64,000 nt of DNA from Peromyscus leucopus (Eukaryota; Chordata; Mammalia; Rodentia; Cricetidae): assembly GCF_004664715.2 (NCBI RefSeq), contig NC_051071.1:3311501-3375500 (forward strand), in the 5' to 3' direction. Under the pieces are notes generated by a model. It was not told the origin of the DNA, did not search any database, and was given only the letters and a program-made list of their open reading frames with translations. Positions 21,600-32,640 of the stretch are shown here, piece after piece (the stretch's first letter is position 1; each line of letters opens with the position of its first letter). A program made the translations under genes and the position numbers.

Positions 21600-22360
21600 T
21601 GTATTGTGGCCAAGTTCTTAGGGGCTAGACTTTTAGGAAAATGGATCCCTTTTCTCCCAGCAGCTAAGAATAGCCAATAGCACTTTAGCTGGGGATAGGA
21701 CCTCATGTCCAACTCCCTGTTCATGCTAGGATATGGTCTGGCTTGGGCTTGTGCAGGTCTTGTGCAAGCTGTTACAACCACTGTGAGTTCATATCTGCAG
21801 CTGCCTTGCAGTGTCCAGAAGACATTGTCTCCTTATAGTCATCCACTCCCTCTGCTTCTTACACTTTCCCCATTCTTTCTTCTTCAATGATCTCTAAACC
21901 TCTGGAAGAGACATGTGAGAAATATATGTCCCATTTAGGGCTGAGCATTCTGCAGTCTCCTATTTTCTGCACCTGGGTCAGTTCTGGGTCTCTGTGTTGA
22001 TCACCATCTACTGCAAACAGGAACTCTTTGATTGATGGTTGAGAGATGCATTAATCTATGAATATCATAGTAAGTCATCAGGAGTTGGTTTAATACTATG
22101 TCCATTTAGCAGAATAATAGTAATAGGTTCTCTCTTAAAGTCTATGACCTGTCTAGCCATAGGTTCTTGCTCTAATAATGGTGCCAGTATGGGTTTCATC
22201 TTGTAGATTGGGCATTAAATCCAATTGATTGGTTACTCACATGACATTTGTGCCACTATTCCTTTAGTGGGCATGTCTAGACTTATTTTTCAGCTGCCCT
22301 CAGATTATGCCCTGGATTATACTCTGGCCAACCATGCCTGAGTATCCTCCATCATCTTCT
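21600..22360. repeat. Dispersed rodent repeat, probably LINE-1 associated
   Basis: GTGCAGGTCTTGTGCAAGCT, GTTACAACCACTGTGAGTTC, CCCATTTAGGGCTGAGCATT and GTCTCTGTGTTGATCACCAT form a block I recognise as recurring across rodent genomes in the company of L1/Lx sequence. The exact subfamily and strand are not certain. Confidence 0.55.
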
Positions 22361-22479
22361 CTCTCCAATGGATTTGCTTTATCCAGTTTTATATTCCCAT
22401 CATCTAGCAAGGGCATATAGTAGGTTACATAAAGAGAGGGTTCAGTGGTCTCAACTGTCCCAAGATCCAAGGGACCCTC

Positions 22480-22860
22480 CACCAGATTCAAACTGGCCCA
22501 AGAGGAAGAAGAGAACTACCCAGCTGATTCATGGAACCACAAGACATGGTAAGCCACTGCTGTTTAAGCCACTAACTTTAAAGATCTATTCTTTGTTATA
22601 TTTAATAATATGTGTGGGGTATGTATGTGGTATGGGGATGCATCTGAAGGCATTGCCCATACAGGGCCAGAAGAGGGCATGGGACCCCTGGATCTGGGGC
22701 TGCAGGTGGTTGTGAGCTACTTGACATGGGTGCTGGGAACCACACTTGGGTCCTTCCTCTGAAAGAGTTGTACATACTCTTAACTGCTGAGCTATTTCTC
22801 TAGTCTCCGATTAAGCCATTAAATTTGGTTAATTTACTAAGCAGAAATGAATAGCTAGTA
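22480..22860 (+). repeat. LTR-like (MLT1-type) fragment split by a B3 SINE
   Basis: CACCAGATTCAAACTGGCCC and TTTAAGCCACTAACTTT lie before the SINE. TTAAGCCATTAAATTTGG, then TACTAAGCAGAAATGAATAG, lies after it. The two halves appear to flank the SINE at 22595-22805. Confidence 0.5.
22595..22805 (-). repeat. B3/B2 SINE
   Basis: GGCCAGAAGAGGGCATGGGA, GCAGGTGGTTGTGAGCTACT, TGGGTGCTGGGAACCACACT and CTTAACTGCTGAGCTATTTC are reversed B2/B3 landmarks. Confidence 0.85.
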
Positions 22861-24130
22861 GGGCCTATTATTTCTGGTTGGGTGTTTCTCCTAATGCTGT
22901 GTGTTCTCTTGCCAAGCAAGAAAAACAGAGAAATTGGTGGTGGTTCTTGTGTCCAGGCTGGCTTTGAGCAGGAAGAACAGATCTGGGAGCATATACAATG
23001 AGTCCCACAGTCTTTACTTTACAGGCCACTTCCAACATCACAGGCAACGGTATGAAATTCTTTTCAGAGCTGGAAGGAGAAATGAACCCAGGCAGACGGG
23101 AGAGTCAGGTCAGCACCACAGACAGCTCCAGTGCTCTGGCAGATAGGGCACCAGACTCTGAGAATCTTCATGCACCCGCAGGCAGCAGTGCCCCCAGGGA
23201 AGTAACGAGCAGTGTGTCAGAAGAATTGGATTCGCCTCGTGGATCCTCATTTGCCATGGGCACTCTCCTGTCACAACGCATGTGGATTGAGTTTCACTCG
23301 CAAAAGAAACTGGAAATAAGGGGTGATAGAAGTCAAGATAGACTATTGAGAATTGGAGGCAAATGCCAGGGGTGGGGAGCTCAGGGCTGTGATAGTAGCT
23401 TGGATATGTGAGGTCCGGGGCATGGTCCTCAAAACCCTCTGAGGGTGTGCCTCTACCTTTGTACCTAAGATGCTGGGCAATGTTACTGCAACTACACCAA
23501 CATTCTTACATTTGCCCACCCTCCAATAAGACAAGAGTTTCTGGTGCTTCCCACACCATAGAGACTAAAGGGGCTCTGCCTAAAGTCATCATTCTTGGGG
23601 TTCCTAGCAGTGGAAACATTCCTCAAAGTGTCTGTGAGGAAAAACAGCTAATTTGTACTGTCTAAGCAATGATCAATCTGGATTGAGACCATGAGGGACT
23701 GGGTAAAAGACTTCCCATATCTCAAGAAGCCTCTTGGGCACCGCCGATTCTGTATCCACTATGGAGACAAATGCCTAGAACATCTGTCCTATCTTTCTAT
23801 CACCACTGTAACAAATGGCCACATACACAGTGAGTTAGCAGAGAGGAAAATGGCAGCCACTGGGGTTAGTGGTGGGAGAGGGAGGGAGGGAGGGCTGGGT
23901 GAAATGGCACGAGGCTTCAGTTAGGCCGGATAAACAGGTCCTGAGGCGCTGCCTACAGCAGTGATGTAACAGACAGTGCTGTATGGTGTACTTGAAGCAT
24001 GAGAAGTGGTAGATCGTAAGTCTTTACATCATGTCTAAAGAGACAAGAATGTGATAACCACATCCGGTAATGACCATGCCAGTTGCCTTGGCTGCCCTCA
24101 TCTCACACTATAAACTTAGCTCAAACCATC
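22861..24130. other. Intergenic, nothing recognised
   Basis: A 137-codon + frame at 22998-23411 is the longest open frame here, but it has no domain, no Kozak support and no visible exon boundaries. A purine-rich GGGA repeat lies at 23873-23898. Confidence 0.45.
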
Positions 24131-24143
24131 AAGCCACACACTT

Positions 24144-24277
24144 TTTTTTTTTTTTTCGAGACAGGGTTTCTCTGTGTAGCTTTGCGCCTTTCCTGGAACT
24201 CACTTGGTAGCCCAGGCTGGCCTCGAACTCACAGAGATCTGCCTGCCTCTGCCTCCCGAGTGCTGGGATTGCCCGGC
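24144..24277 (-). repeat. B1 SINE with target-site duplication
   Basis: A T run, then GAGACAGGGTTTCTCTGTGT, AGCCCAGGCTGGCCTCGAAC and CCCGAGTGCTGGGATTG: a well-preserved reversed B1. Near-perfect direct repeats AAGC(C/A)ACACACTT flank it at 24131-24143 and 24278-24290. Confidence 0.95.
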
Positions 24278-24549
24278 AAGCAACACACTTTAAATCAACA
24301 CAACTCTTATTTGTCAAATATGCTTCCATAAAAATGGAAAATGAGAAATTGGGAAATCTGGATAATTTTTGTCTGATTTGTTTTTTCCCCCTCTGCCAAG
24401 GCAAATGTATTTCAGAACCAAAAGGTAAAAGATGAAAATTTAAAAGGAGTGATCCACACTCTCCTCCTGGGCTAAAACAACACAGATTTGTTGTCTTACA
24501 GTCTGGGCATCGGAAGTTCTGAAGGTGAAGATGTTGGGCAACATTCCTC

Positions 24550-25067
24550 TGTTGTTTGCTTTTACTCTTTACTCTTTGCTCTTTGGGGAGCCCTCCATCC
24601 AGCTCCCAAATAAATCACACTTATTGAGCTTATTATTTCTTATAAATGTCCAGCTTTAGCTTGGCTTATTTCTAGCCAGCTTTTCTAAGTTAAGTTATCC
24701 CATCTATCTTTTGCCTCGGGGCTTTTTCCTTTTCTTACTTCTGTAATCTTACTTTCACTTTTACTCAGTGGCTGTGTGGCTGGACCCTTCTTTTCTCGCT
24801 GCTTGATCTCTCTTGCTTTTTGATCCCTCTTCTTCTCCTTCTATTTATTCTCTCTGCCCGCCAGTCCCTCCTATCCTTTCTCCTTCCTCACTATTGGCCA
24901 TTCAGCTCTTTATTAGACCAATCAGGTCCTTTAGACAGACAAAGTAACACAGCTTCACAGAGTTAAACAAATGCAACATAGAAGAATGCAACACATCTTT
25001 GCATCATTAAAAAAAAGTTCCACAGCATAAATAAATTTAACACATCTTAAAATAATATTCCAAAACA
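24550..25067 (-). mobile_element. Solo ERV LTR, antisense copy of the 44835-45462 family
   Basis: Read on the - strand it begins TGTTTTGGAATATT and ends AACA. It contains ACCTGATTGGTCTAATAAAG, ATAGATGGGATAACTTAACT and ATAATAAGCTCA. The same order of landmarks is found in sense at 44835-45462. No internal retroviral genes are present, so it is a solo LTR. Flanking hexamers (TTCCTC / CTACTC) match only 4/6. Confidence 0.75.
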
Positions 25068-25379
25068 CTACTCTTAGCATGTCCAGTCCCCACCTTTCCT
25101 AATCTTGAAAGGCTATCTGCAGTCCCTACCTCAGGACCCTTCCTCTCCCTTCAAGGCCACCAAGTGGACTCTGTCCCACTTGGTACTTGCAGCTCCCTCA
25201 TCTTTGTGGGGACATAGTGAGTTCAGCCAGTGCTTTAACTGACGTCACTAAATCCAGCTGCCAGAAGTAGAGTCCAGCCAATTGCTAGCCATCTTTCTCT
25301 CCCTGTTGACTGGGCAATTGCATCATGTTCTGGAATCGACCAGTGAATACCTGGCTAGGTACAACATTTTCTTTTTGTT

Positions 25380-25745
25380 TCTTTTTGTGTGTGTTTGTAT
25401 AAGTATGATTGGTGTATCTGTGTGTAATCTATGTTTTTTTTAGTCTTTACTCATGGGTGTCCATGTGTGTGCCTGTGCACATGAGTGTGGGGTCCAGAGG
25501 AGGCATCTGGGTGTCTTGTCACTCTTCATCTATTTCTTTGAGACAGGGTCTCTCACTGAACATGGAGCTGTGTTGTTTGCCTGCAAGCAGGCCTCAGCAA
25601 TCCTCCTCTCCTTGTCCCTCAGAACCCCAGGGTTTTGGTGAACAAGCCAATGGTCACACTCACATTTTTTGCATGGGCTCTGGGATCTGAACTCAAATTT
25701 TCACATCTGCAAAGCAAGGACATTCTCAGAGCTGATGCTTTGGAG
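25380..25745 (-). repeat. B4 SINE
   Basis: TGGGGTCCAGAGGAGGCATC, TGAGACAGGGTCTCTCACTG, CATGGGCTCTGGGATCTGAA and CAAAGCAAGGACATTCTCAG are reversed B4 landmarks. A short (AC)n follows at 25781-25801. Confidence 0.85.
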
Positions 25746-25801
25746 CTCTGTCCTACTTGGCCAGTTTCTAATCCTGTTAAAACACACACACACACACACA
25801 C

Positions 25802-27960
25802 TTCAATTTACCCTGTGTATTTTGAATATTATAATGGACTCATTAAAGTCTTCTGTGTAATTTTATTTGAAAGCAAACAGTTAGTCTGGTTAAATTCAGA
25901 TCAAACGTTCTTAACCATGCTTTGTGGGTACTGATTCCCACTTCAGTCCCTGTGCTCTTTGTAGGTCCACCCCACATGTGTGCCTGGGAACTGGATGGGC
26001 CTGTGCTGGGGTCCACATGCATTTTGATTCTCAAAACTCCTCTGATTAGCTTCACACTGGTGCAAAACCAGAATCTCATCCACGAATTTATGGTGTTCCT
26101 GTCTTCAGCTCTCTTTATCCCCACACCCTGCCATTCTGCAGTCTTATCTTTTGGTTAGAATTGCATGGTTTCCCCCTTACTACCGTGTTATCTTTTACAG
26201 GGGCTTGTATCTGAAACAAAGCAGCAATACGAGGAGGGAGAGAGTAGGGGAGGGGTTGGGGGCAGAGAGAATGATTGAATTATAGGCATTCCCCTGTTCT
26301 GTTTGGAGCTTAGAGGCTTATGTCCCCAGCTTCTCATCAAAGAGAAGGGTTTTTCTTTAAGTGCCTGAGTGGTTCCTGCAGGGCCTCAAGTTTCCTTCTG
26401 TCACTCTGAAGGAAGGAATGGTTTCTTCCAGAGCTTCTTCTTTGGGTACCCATTCCGTGGTCTGAACATTGCCATCTTGGAGAGTGAGCAGGTGATGTGG
26501 GAGGGAAAGATGCAGGAACTCATGGCTACATGAGCTGTTCCTCAAGTTGGAATCCCACCTGCAATTTGCCTGCTTTCTTATTTTCAGTCTGCATGTGTTT
26601 GCATTATGATTCTGTCTAGGTTTTTGGTTATCATTAGCCAGAGAGAAATGGCCTAGTATGTGCATATTAGTGCCAGAAGCTGAAAGAATTACCTATTTCT
26701 GGGACTCTGAGAGGAGGAAATACTAACTTCCATGGTTTTTATATAAAGAGAGAGATGAAATGGACCTAATGGACCTACAAGGGATGAGGTCACCCCTAGC
26801 TCTTGGGTGGGAATCAAAAAGTGAGGCTGGTAGCCGAGCTTCTTTTGAGGACCACACAAGGATGCAGGGTGCAAATGGCCACAGCCAGCCAGCGGAACTT
26901 TGGCCTACAGGCCCTCAGTGAACACCTGGTTCTGATTCTTAGATCCCCATTTTCTTCCAGCATCTGAGAAACAGATTTCTATGGTAAGAAATTCTCTGCC
27001 TCTGTGACGGGCACCAGAATGTGCACAAAAGTCTTTAGGGTTCAGATGATATATTTAATATCAAGTGGGAAAAATAGGGAGATAAGAGAAAGATAATTGT
27101 AATCATGTTTTATATATTCTGTGTGTGTAAGTGGATTAATATCAGGCAGGAAATGAACAGGGCTGTGCAAAAAGTAAAACGATGAAGCATGTGAGATGAT
27201 CAGTTTTATTATGAGATTCATTTTTCAAAACATGCCCGTAGTGTGGCTTCATTATAATTTCAAATATAAGAACATGCAAAAATAATCGCTGGCCTCTGGC
27301 CTCATGGTCACACTCGTCCCGGCTCTGCTCTGTCCCTTGTCTGAGAAGGCACTCTCAGCTGCCACCCCAACTCTTCCTCCTGTTGGAAGTTCCCATACCA
27401 CTGTTACCCCAGTGCTGATCACACTACACCTCACCATTGGTGCTTTGACTTTCCATCTTTTCTGTCAGACATGACAGTGTCTAGGTCACAGCCTAGTATT
27501 TCCTTGCTCATAGATGTATTTTCAGGATCCAGCCAAAGCAGACTGGTTACTGACTAATAAATATTTATTGACAGAATACTTAAATCTCCAAGTGAATGAC
27601 AGCTTTCAGATGTTAGGATTTCTGTTTTACAAGTTACTCGGCTCCCTTTGTGACGGGCATTTGTCAAATCCACGTGCTACTTTCTCTCCATACTTAAACA
27701 CACTGTTCAAACCAATGCTGGATGGCATGGTGCTCTGAGCTGGGAATGCACCCATGGAGAGGCCCAGATGAAGAGTCTTCAACAGGTCAGGAAAAATCAG
27801 AGCACAGGTTTTGATTAAGGCCACCTCATCTAGAATAGTCAGGAAAACAGCAGTGTTGCCTGGCCTGGGGACTTCCCTGTCTGGTACCACACATCTTAAA
27901 CTTACATACACTAATGCCAATTTAAGTACCTACCATTTGCTTATGACACTTGTCATAGGT
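25802..27960. other. Intergenic, nothing recognised
   Basis: No gene. An L2/MIR-like end (ACTAATAAATATTTATTGAC) sits near 27553-27575. A G/A-rich patch lies at 26230-26275. Confidence 0.45.
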
Positions 27961-27971
27961 ATGATGGGCAA

Positions 27972-28365
27972 TGTTGCTCTGTATGCTGTGAATGTGTTGC
28001 TCTGACTGGTTGATAAATAAAATGCTGACTAGCCAGTAGCCGGGCAGGAAGTATAGGCAGGATAAACAGATAAGGAGAATTCTGGGAAGAAGAGGAAGGT
28101 TGAGTCAGGAGTCGCCAGCCAGACAAGAGGAAGCAAGATGTGAAGGCAGAACTGAGAAAAGGTACCAAGCCATGTGGCTAAACATAAATAAGAATTATGG
28201 GTTAATTTAAGTGTAAGAGCTAGTCAGTAATAAGCTTGAGTTAACGGCCATACAGTTCGTAAATAACTGTGTGTTTACTTGGGTCTGAGCGGCTGCGGGA
28301 CTGATGAGTAAGAGATATTTGTCCTGACTGCAGGCCAGGTGGGACACAGGAAAACTTTCAGCTAC
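27972..28365 (+). mobile_element. Solo ERV LTR, second family
   Basis: It begins TGTTGCTCTGTATGCTGTGA and ends GCTACA. It contains GTTGATAAATAAAATGCTGA, TTCTGGGAAGAAGAGGAAGG, GGGTTAATTTAAG and GTTTACTTGGGTCTGAGCGG, a pattern I know from rodent ERV LTRs. TG…CA termini are present but no clean target-site duplication. There is no internal sequence. Confidence 0.7.
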
Positions 28366-29136
28366 ATAGGCACTTTGTTTTAGAGGCAGAAGGGACTCAG
28401 TCAAACGATGAGCCACACATAATGACGGCAAAATGCAAGTTGCGCCAACCAGACACCCACTCAAACACCCTACTCTAGAACCGACTCTTGGACTCCATTA
28501 ACAACTGTTGAGGCGGGTGAGCACGATGAGTGATGGCGAGCATCTTTCCAGGCAGCTTGTGACTTCTGAAGATGAATCTCCTTCACATTGCAAACACGAG
28601 GCTCAGGGGCAGAGACTGCCATTTCTGCATCCAGGGCAGGCATTACCAATCAATCCCAGTGTTCTTTCCCATCAAACCTAGGTTTTAGTCTTAGAGTCAC
28701 TTTCAGGGTCAGAGCTCAACTTGCAGTCTCTGCCCCCTACTTGCCAGAAAGCTTGTTCTCATATTATTTATTGCTCTTCTGTGTGCTCTCTGTAACAGTC
28801 TGAACTAAAGACATCCCCAGACCTGGCAGCCTTGAGCGCTGGGGACAAAGCCTGTGTTGGTAGGATCAGCAGCATGGTGGGTTGGTATGAGTCTCCAGTC
28901 CACAGGGTAGAGGCAGATTAGCAACAGGCATTTGTTAGTGTGGACAAAGAATCTTCCCATGGAAATCGGAACACTGACCAAAGTCCAGCTCCCTAGAGGC
29001 TGGAGGCCAAGGGCAGGTTGGGTGTGGTTGCTTAGCACAGCTTGGACAAGCCCCGGCTGCCATTCCCTTTACAATGAGTGTCCATCAGACCGGAAGACTT
29101 CCCTCTGAGTGGGCAACCTGATCCCTTTCCCCCAAC

Positions 29137-29142
29137 TTTATT
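29137..29142 (-). terminator. SLC2A9: Candidate SLC2A9 poly(A) signal (AATAAA)
   Basis: TTTATT on the + strand is AATAAA on the - strand, about 220 nt past the SLC2A9 stop codon. It is followed within about 10 nt by a G/T-rich stretch (GTTGGGGG). It is the nearest canonical signal and would give a short 3'UTR. Confidence 0.5.
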
Positions 29143-29364
29143 TCAAAACTACAAGTTCAGTCATGAAGGAGGCAGCCTTTGGTCTGTATAGAATGCCAAG
29201 AGTACCAAACCTAGGGAATGCTTCCAAGGGGAGTTTGGAAGGGGCAGCTGTGAAGATACAGCTGTGAGGTCTGATTCCCTCAGGCTTCTTCCTAACACCC
29301 CAGTACAACAGTCTCACATGGCTTCAATCAGCTGAAACCTTCTACGTTTTGGGAAAGCCTTGGG

Positions 29365-29640
29365 TTACTGAAGTGAGAACACACATTTAGACATTTGGTT
29401 TTGGCCATGGCTGTCCAGCGTGGAGGATGGATCTGGCTCAGGCTGGCTGTTCGCCTTCTCCTCTGCCATGGCTGAGTCAGTCTTCACCTCCGGGGGGTGA
29501 GCCTTGTTCCTCTTGGCGAATGCCTGGCTGATTTCTGCGTGGGTTCTGTTCTTGGTCTCGGGGAGGACAAAATAGAAGTAGATGGCCCCTGTGATACACA
29601 CTGCGGCAAAGACAAGGAAGCAGTAGGAGTCCAGGCTTTT
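29365..29640 (-). CDS. SLC2A9: SLC2A9 (GLUT9) terminal coding exon
   Basis: This exon encodes the last 91 residues of the facilitative urate/hexose transporter. It starts with [20 protein letters not shown] (helix 12). The PETKNRT motif follows, equivalent to PETKGRT of GLUT1, which starts the cytosolic tail, and then the GLUT9-typical [12 protein letters not shown]. The acceptor is TTTTCCACAG just above 29640; the phase-0 junction joins CAG (Q) of the preceding exon to AAA (K). The stop is TAA at 29365-29367. The tail runs about 24 residues past the point where human GLUT9 ends (…KINGRP, from memory), reading through PEPDPSST and ending CVFSLQ. This may be rodent-specific or an isoform difference. 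Confidence 0.95.
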   Translation of the reverse strand, partial: KSLDSYCFLVFAAVCITGAIYFYFVLPETKNRTHAEISQAFAKRNKAHPPEVKTDSAMAEEKANSQPEPDPSSTLDSHGQNQMSKCVFSLQ

Positions 29641-30317
29641 CTGTGGAAAAGTAGAGACAAAAACAGCCAGTAAACAGTCAGCACACGAGCTAGCAGGTTG
29701 TAAAGCCACATTGCAAGATTCTCCTCTGCAGCTGGTATGCATACAGCAGCAGTGCTGGGTAAAAACCCCACAGTGGCGGCGGCTGCTGCAAGAGGCAGGT
29801 GGAGCCACATGATACTTGAACCAGTCTCAAAGGAAGTGGAGATAAACCAGTTACCCACCATGATCAAGATGAGAAAAACAAAAACAACAACAACAACAAC
29901 AACAAAAAACCCAACTCAGTCTTTATTGTTCTGTATTCTTTTTCTCCAAAGTAGGTGTTTAAAAACTGACCATTAAGGGAGGAAAATGTAATCCTTGATG
30001 AATATTATCTTAGGTTCATTTTACCATGATCACATTCTTCCCTCTCCCATGACACACAAGAGAACCGTAAATGCCCAGTTTGTAGGAAAAATATGGATCA
30101 TGGTATCAAGGATACATATTGTTCCCCCAGTACACGGAAGATCTACTTCACTAATTGGAACAGCCTTGTTCAAAAACAGAAAGACCAGAAGATAGATGCT
30201 GGGTGTAGTCACGGTTGCTTGTGTCGTAATTAGACCTCAGTGAGATGCTGGGCTTCCCAGGGACTCTTCGAGCCTCTGTGGCCCCTGACACGGTGCTTGG
30301 CTCTCAGTAAAGGTTTG

Positions 30318-30625
30318 TTCAATAGAAGGCTTCCTGGGCTTGCGAGATGGCTCCTGAGCAATCACCAGGAGCCAAGTTGGAATCCTTAGCACCCAGGTAA
30401 AAAGCCAGGTGTAGTTGCACACTCCACTTGCCTGTGACCCCACAACTGAAGGTAGGGGCTGGGACAGGAGGATTCCTGGAACTTGGTGGCTGCTAAGTAC
30501 ACACCTGCAACCCCAGGAGTAGAAGCAGGAGGACCCTAAGTTCATGGTCATCCTTGACTTCACGGGTAGTTCACACCAACCTTTGGCTATATGAGAGCCC
30601 ATCTCCTTAACCCTCAAAGTCTTCT
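30318..30625 (+). repeat. B4 SINE
   Basis: GGGCTTGCGAGATGGCTCCT (A-box-like), CACCTGCAACCCCAGGAGTA, GCAGGAGGACCCTAAGTTCA and GGCTATATGAGAGCCCATCT mark a sense B4, antisense to SLC2A9. Confidence 0.75.
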
Positions 30626-31194
30626 TGGTTACAACTGCCGGGCCTGACTTCTTTGCACTACAGACATCATTGATCAAAGACAAGGAGACAATGGTTTCTG
30701 AGTGTCATTTTCCCAAGAAGCAATGTCAGGGTTTTCATCAATTCCATTTCATCTCTGAAAACTCTGCTTTTGGGGCTTGCAGTGCTTAAAAGCCTAGGTA
30801 CTCATACATTCTAGATGCTCCAGCAAACATGCTTGGACTCATGGTGCCTCCGTGGTTGTAAAATAAGGACAAGAGTGGTTTTGTGGGGTTGTTATAAGGA
30901 ATAATAGAAAGACCCATCTCAAAGTACTGTGGGTGGTGAAGAGTGCCTTGCTCCGAGAAAGGTACCTTCTGTTTGTCCACAGAGAGTCTGTGAGCCAAGA
31001 AGAGGAAGGAGGAGAATCAGGGTTTCTGTCATCAGAGGGGCTGGGCCAACACAGAAGATGAGCCACTTAAGGCAGAATTTCAAACCCCTGAGCATTAAGT
31101 TTCCTTATTTGAAATGTGGTGGTGTAGATTCAGTTGAGGTAGGTCTAGTCCCCTCCTTCCTTCACCTAGGCTGAGCAAAGTATCCCAGCATAGG

Positions 31195-31320
31195 CCCTAG
31201 GGATTGGGGGAAGGGCGGGGGTGGGTTGGTGGGAGGAGGGAGAACAGGGGAATCCGTGACTGATATGTAAAATTACATTTATTATAAAATTAAAAAAATA
31301 AGAATAAATAAAGAAAGAAA
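31195..31320 (+). repeat. Short rodent LINE-1 3' end
   Basis: A G-rich tract (GGGGGAAGGGCGGGGGTGGG) is followed by GTGACTGATATGTAAAATTA and an A-rich tail, the usual layout of a rodent L1 3' terminus. Confidence 0.65.
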
Positions 31321-31599
31321 TGTGGTGATATTTGCCCTCATGTTGTGTTGTGATGGAATGGAATGTGTCTCACAGTCTGGCCCCCTGCCTGCATGCTGAC
31401 TCCACATTTGAGCTGTCTAATAGATAGATGGTCACTGAATAGCTTCTCCCCTGGGTTCCCCACATCTCTCCTAGTGTCTTGGATTATTCTCAGGAGAGAA
31501 GCTGGCATGACTCTGTTAAGCAACGGGCAGCTTGCCACAGTTCTGTTCAAAATCCACAATCATGTCCAAGGTCACTCCAAGTGAAGCCAAACTCCATCC

Positions 31600-31960
31600 C
31601 ATGGCTGACCTCCAGTCCCTTTTACTTCTCTGAAGTCATTTCCTTTCTTCTCTGCTCCAGCTTTACCTTCCTGATGGCTGTTCCTAATATCATGCCCCAG
31701 GGCCTTTGCACATGCCATCAACGGTCTTCCTTGCACAATGGTCAAAAACACCTGCACATCCTTCTTTCTCACTTTCTCTGCCTACGGGTCCTTCCTTAGA
31801 GAGATTTTCTCTAACTCCAGTTTTGAGAGGGTGTCCTCCTGATTCACTGTCTCTAATCGTGCATCATTATGGAGCATAGCGCATAGAACCGCCTGTTAAT
31901 TAATTCTCTCCCCACTGAGGGTAAGCTATGGGAGGGTGGGCATTGCTGTTTTTCTTGCAT
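31600..31960 (+). repeat. L2 LINE 3' region
   Basis: CCCAGGGCCTTTGCACATGC, GGTCTTCCTTGCACAATGG, CTTAGAGAGATTTTCTCTAA and CCACTGAGGGTAAGCTATGG appear in the order typical of the L2 3' end. Confidence 0.7.
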
Positions 31961-32339
31961 GGCCAGAATGCAGGAAGTTATGGATAGACAGAGGACCAGC
32001 AGTGGGTGTTTACTGAGTCCAAGGGCGTCCCGAGGCTCTCTACCCTAGCCAGGGCACTCCTGGAGCTGTCTGGGATGTCTTTACTACCCTCTGAGTTACT
32101 ATGTGCTTGCCTTCACTCCCCAAAGGACATCATGAGGCCTCTTGGATTATTCTGTTTCACAGACTTCAGTTAACCCACAACACCTGCAACATCTGGGGAT
32201 AGGACACTTGTCCCTTCCTTGTGAGTCTCGGGGGCAAAAGCGTAGGAAAAGTAGGGGGAGAGACTCGATCTCTTGGGCACCAAGTCTACAGAGGGACCCT
32301 CCCCCCCCCAGATGAAAAGTGCTGTTGGGTCCCTGATTC

Positions 32340-32640
32340 AGTTCTCCAAACTAGTGTGTTGAGGCTGAATTCACAATGTGGTTAGGTCTTTATGGGGTGA
32401 TCAAATCATAAGGGTGGATCCATCACAAATGGGATTCGAAACCTCATACTGGGATAAAGGGAACTAGGCAGCCTCCTCTCACCCTTCACCTTCTTCCACC
32501 TGAGAAGACACTGGGGAGCACCATCTTGGAAACAGAGAACAGCCTCCACCAGATCCACCAATCCCTTGATCTCAGACTTCCAGCCTCATAAAGATAACCC
32601 TGCCTGTGGCATTTCGTGATAGCAGCGCATAGCTAGGATA
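32340..32640 (+). repeat. MaLR LTR fragment (MST/MLT-like)
   Basis: GTGGTTAGGTCTTTATGGGG, TGATCAAATCATAAGGGTGG, TGAGAAGACACTGGGGAGCA and TTGATCTCAGACTTCCAGCC follow the canonical MaLR LTR order. Confidence 0.7.

Noticed and set aside
22998..23411. 137-codon + frame, longest in its region
   Set aside because: No domain, no flanking splice signals that I can defend, and unremarkable composition. It looks like a chance open frame.
24550..25067. Possible full endogenous retrovirus
   Set aside because: Only LTR-like sequence is present; no internal gag/pol/env-like reading frame lies between or beside the LTR copies.
29484..29867. 127-codon - strand frame overlapping the terminal SLC2A9 exon
   Set aside because: It is a shadow in another frame of the real exon and continues into the intron.
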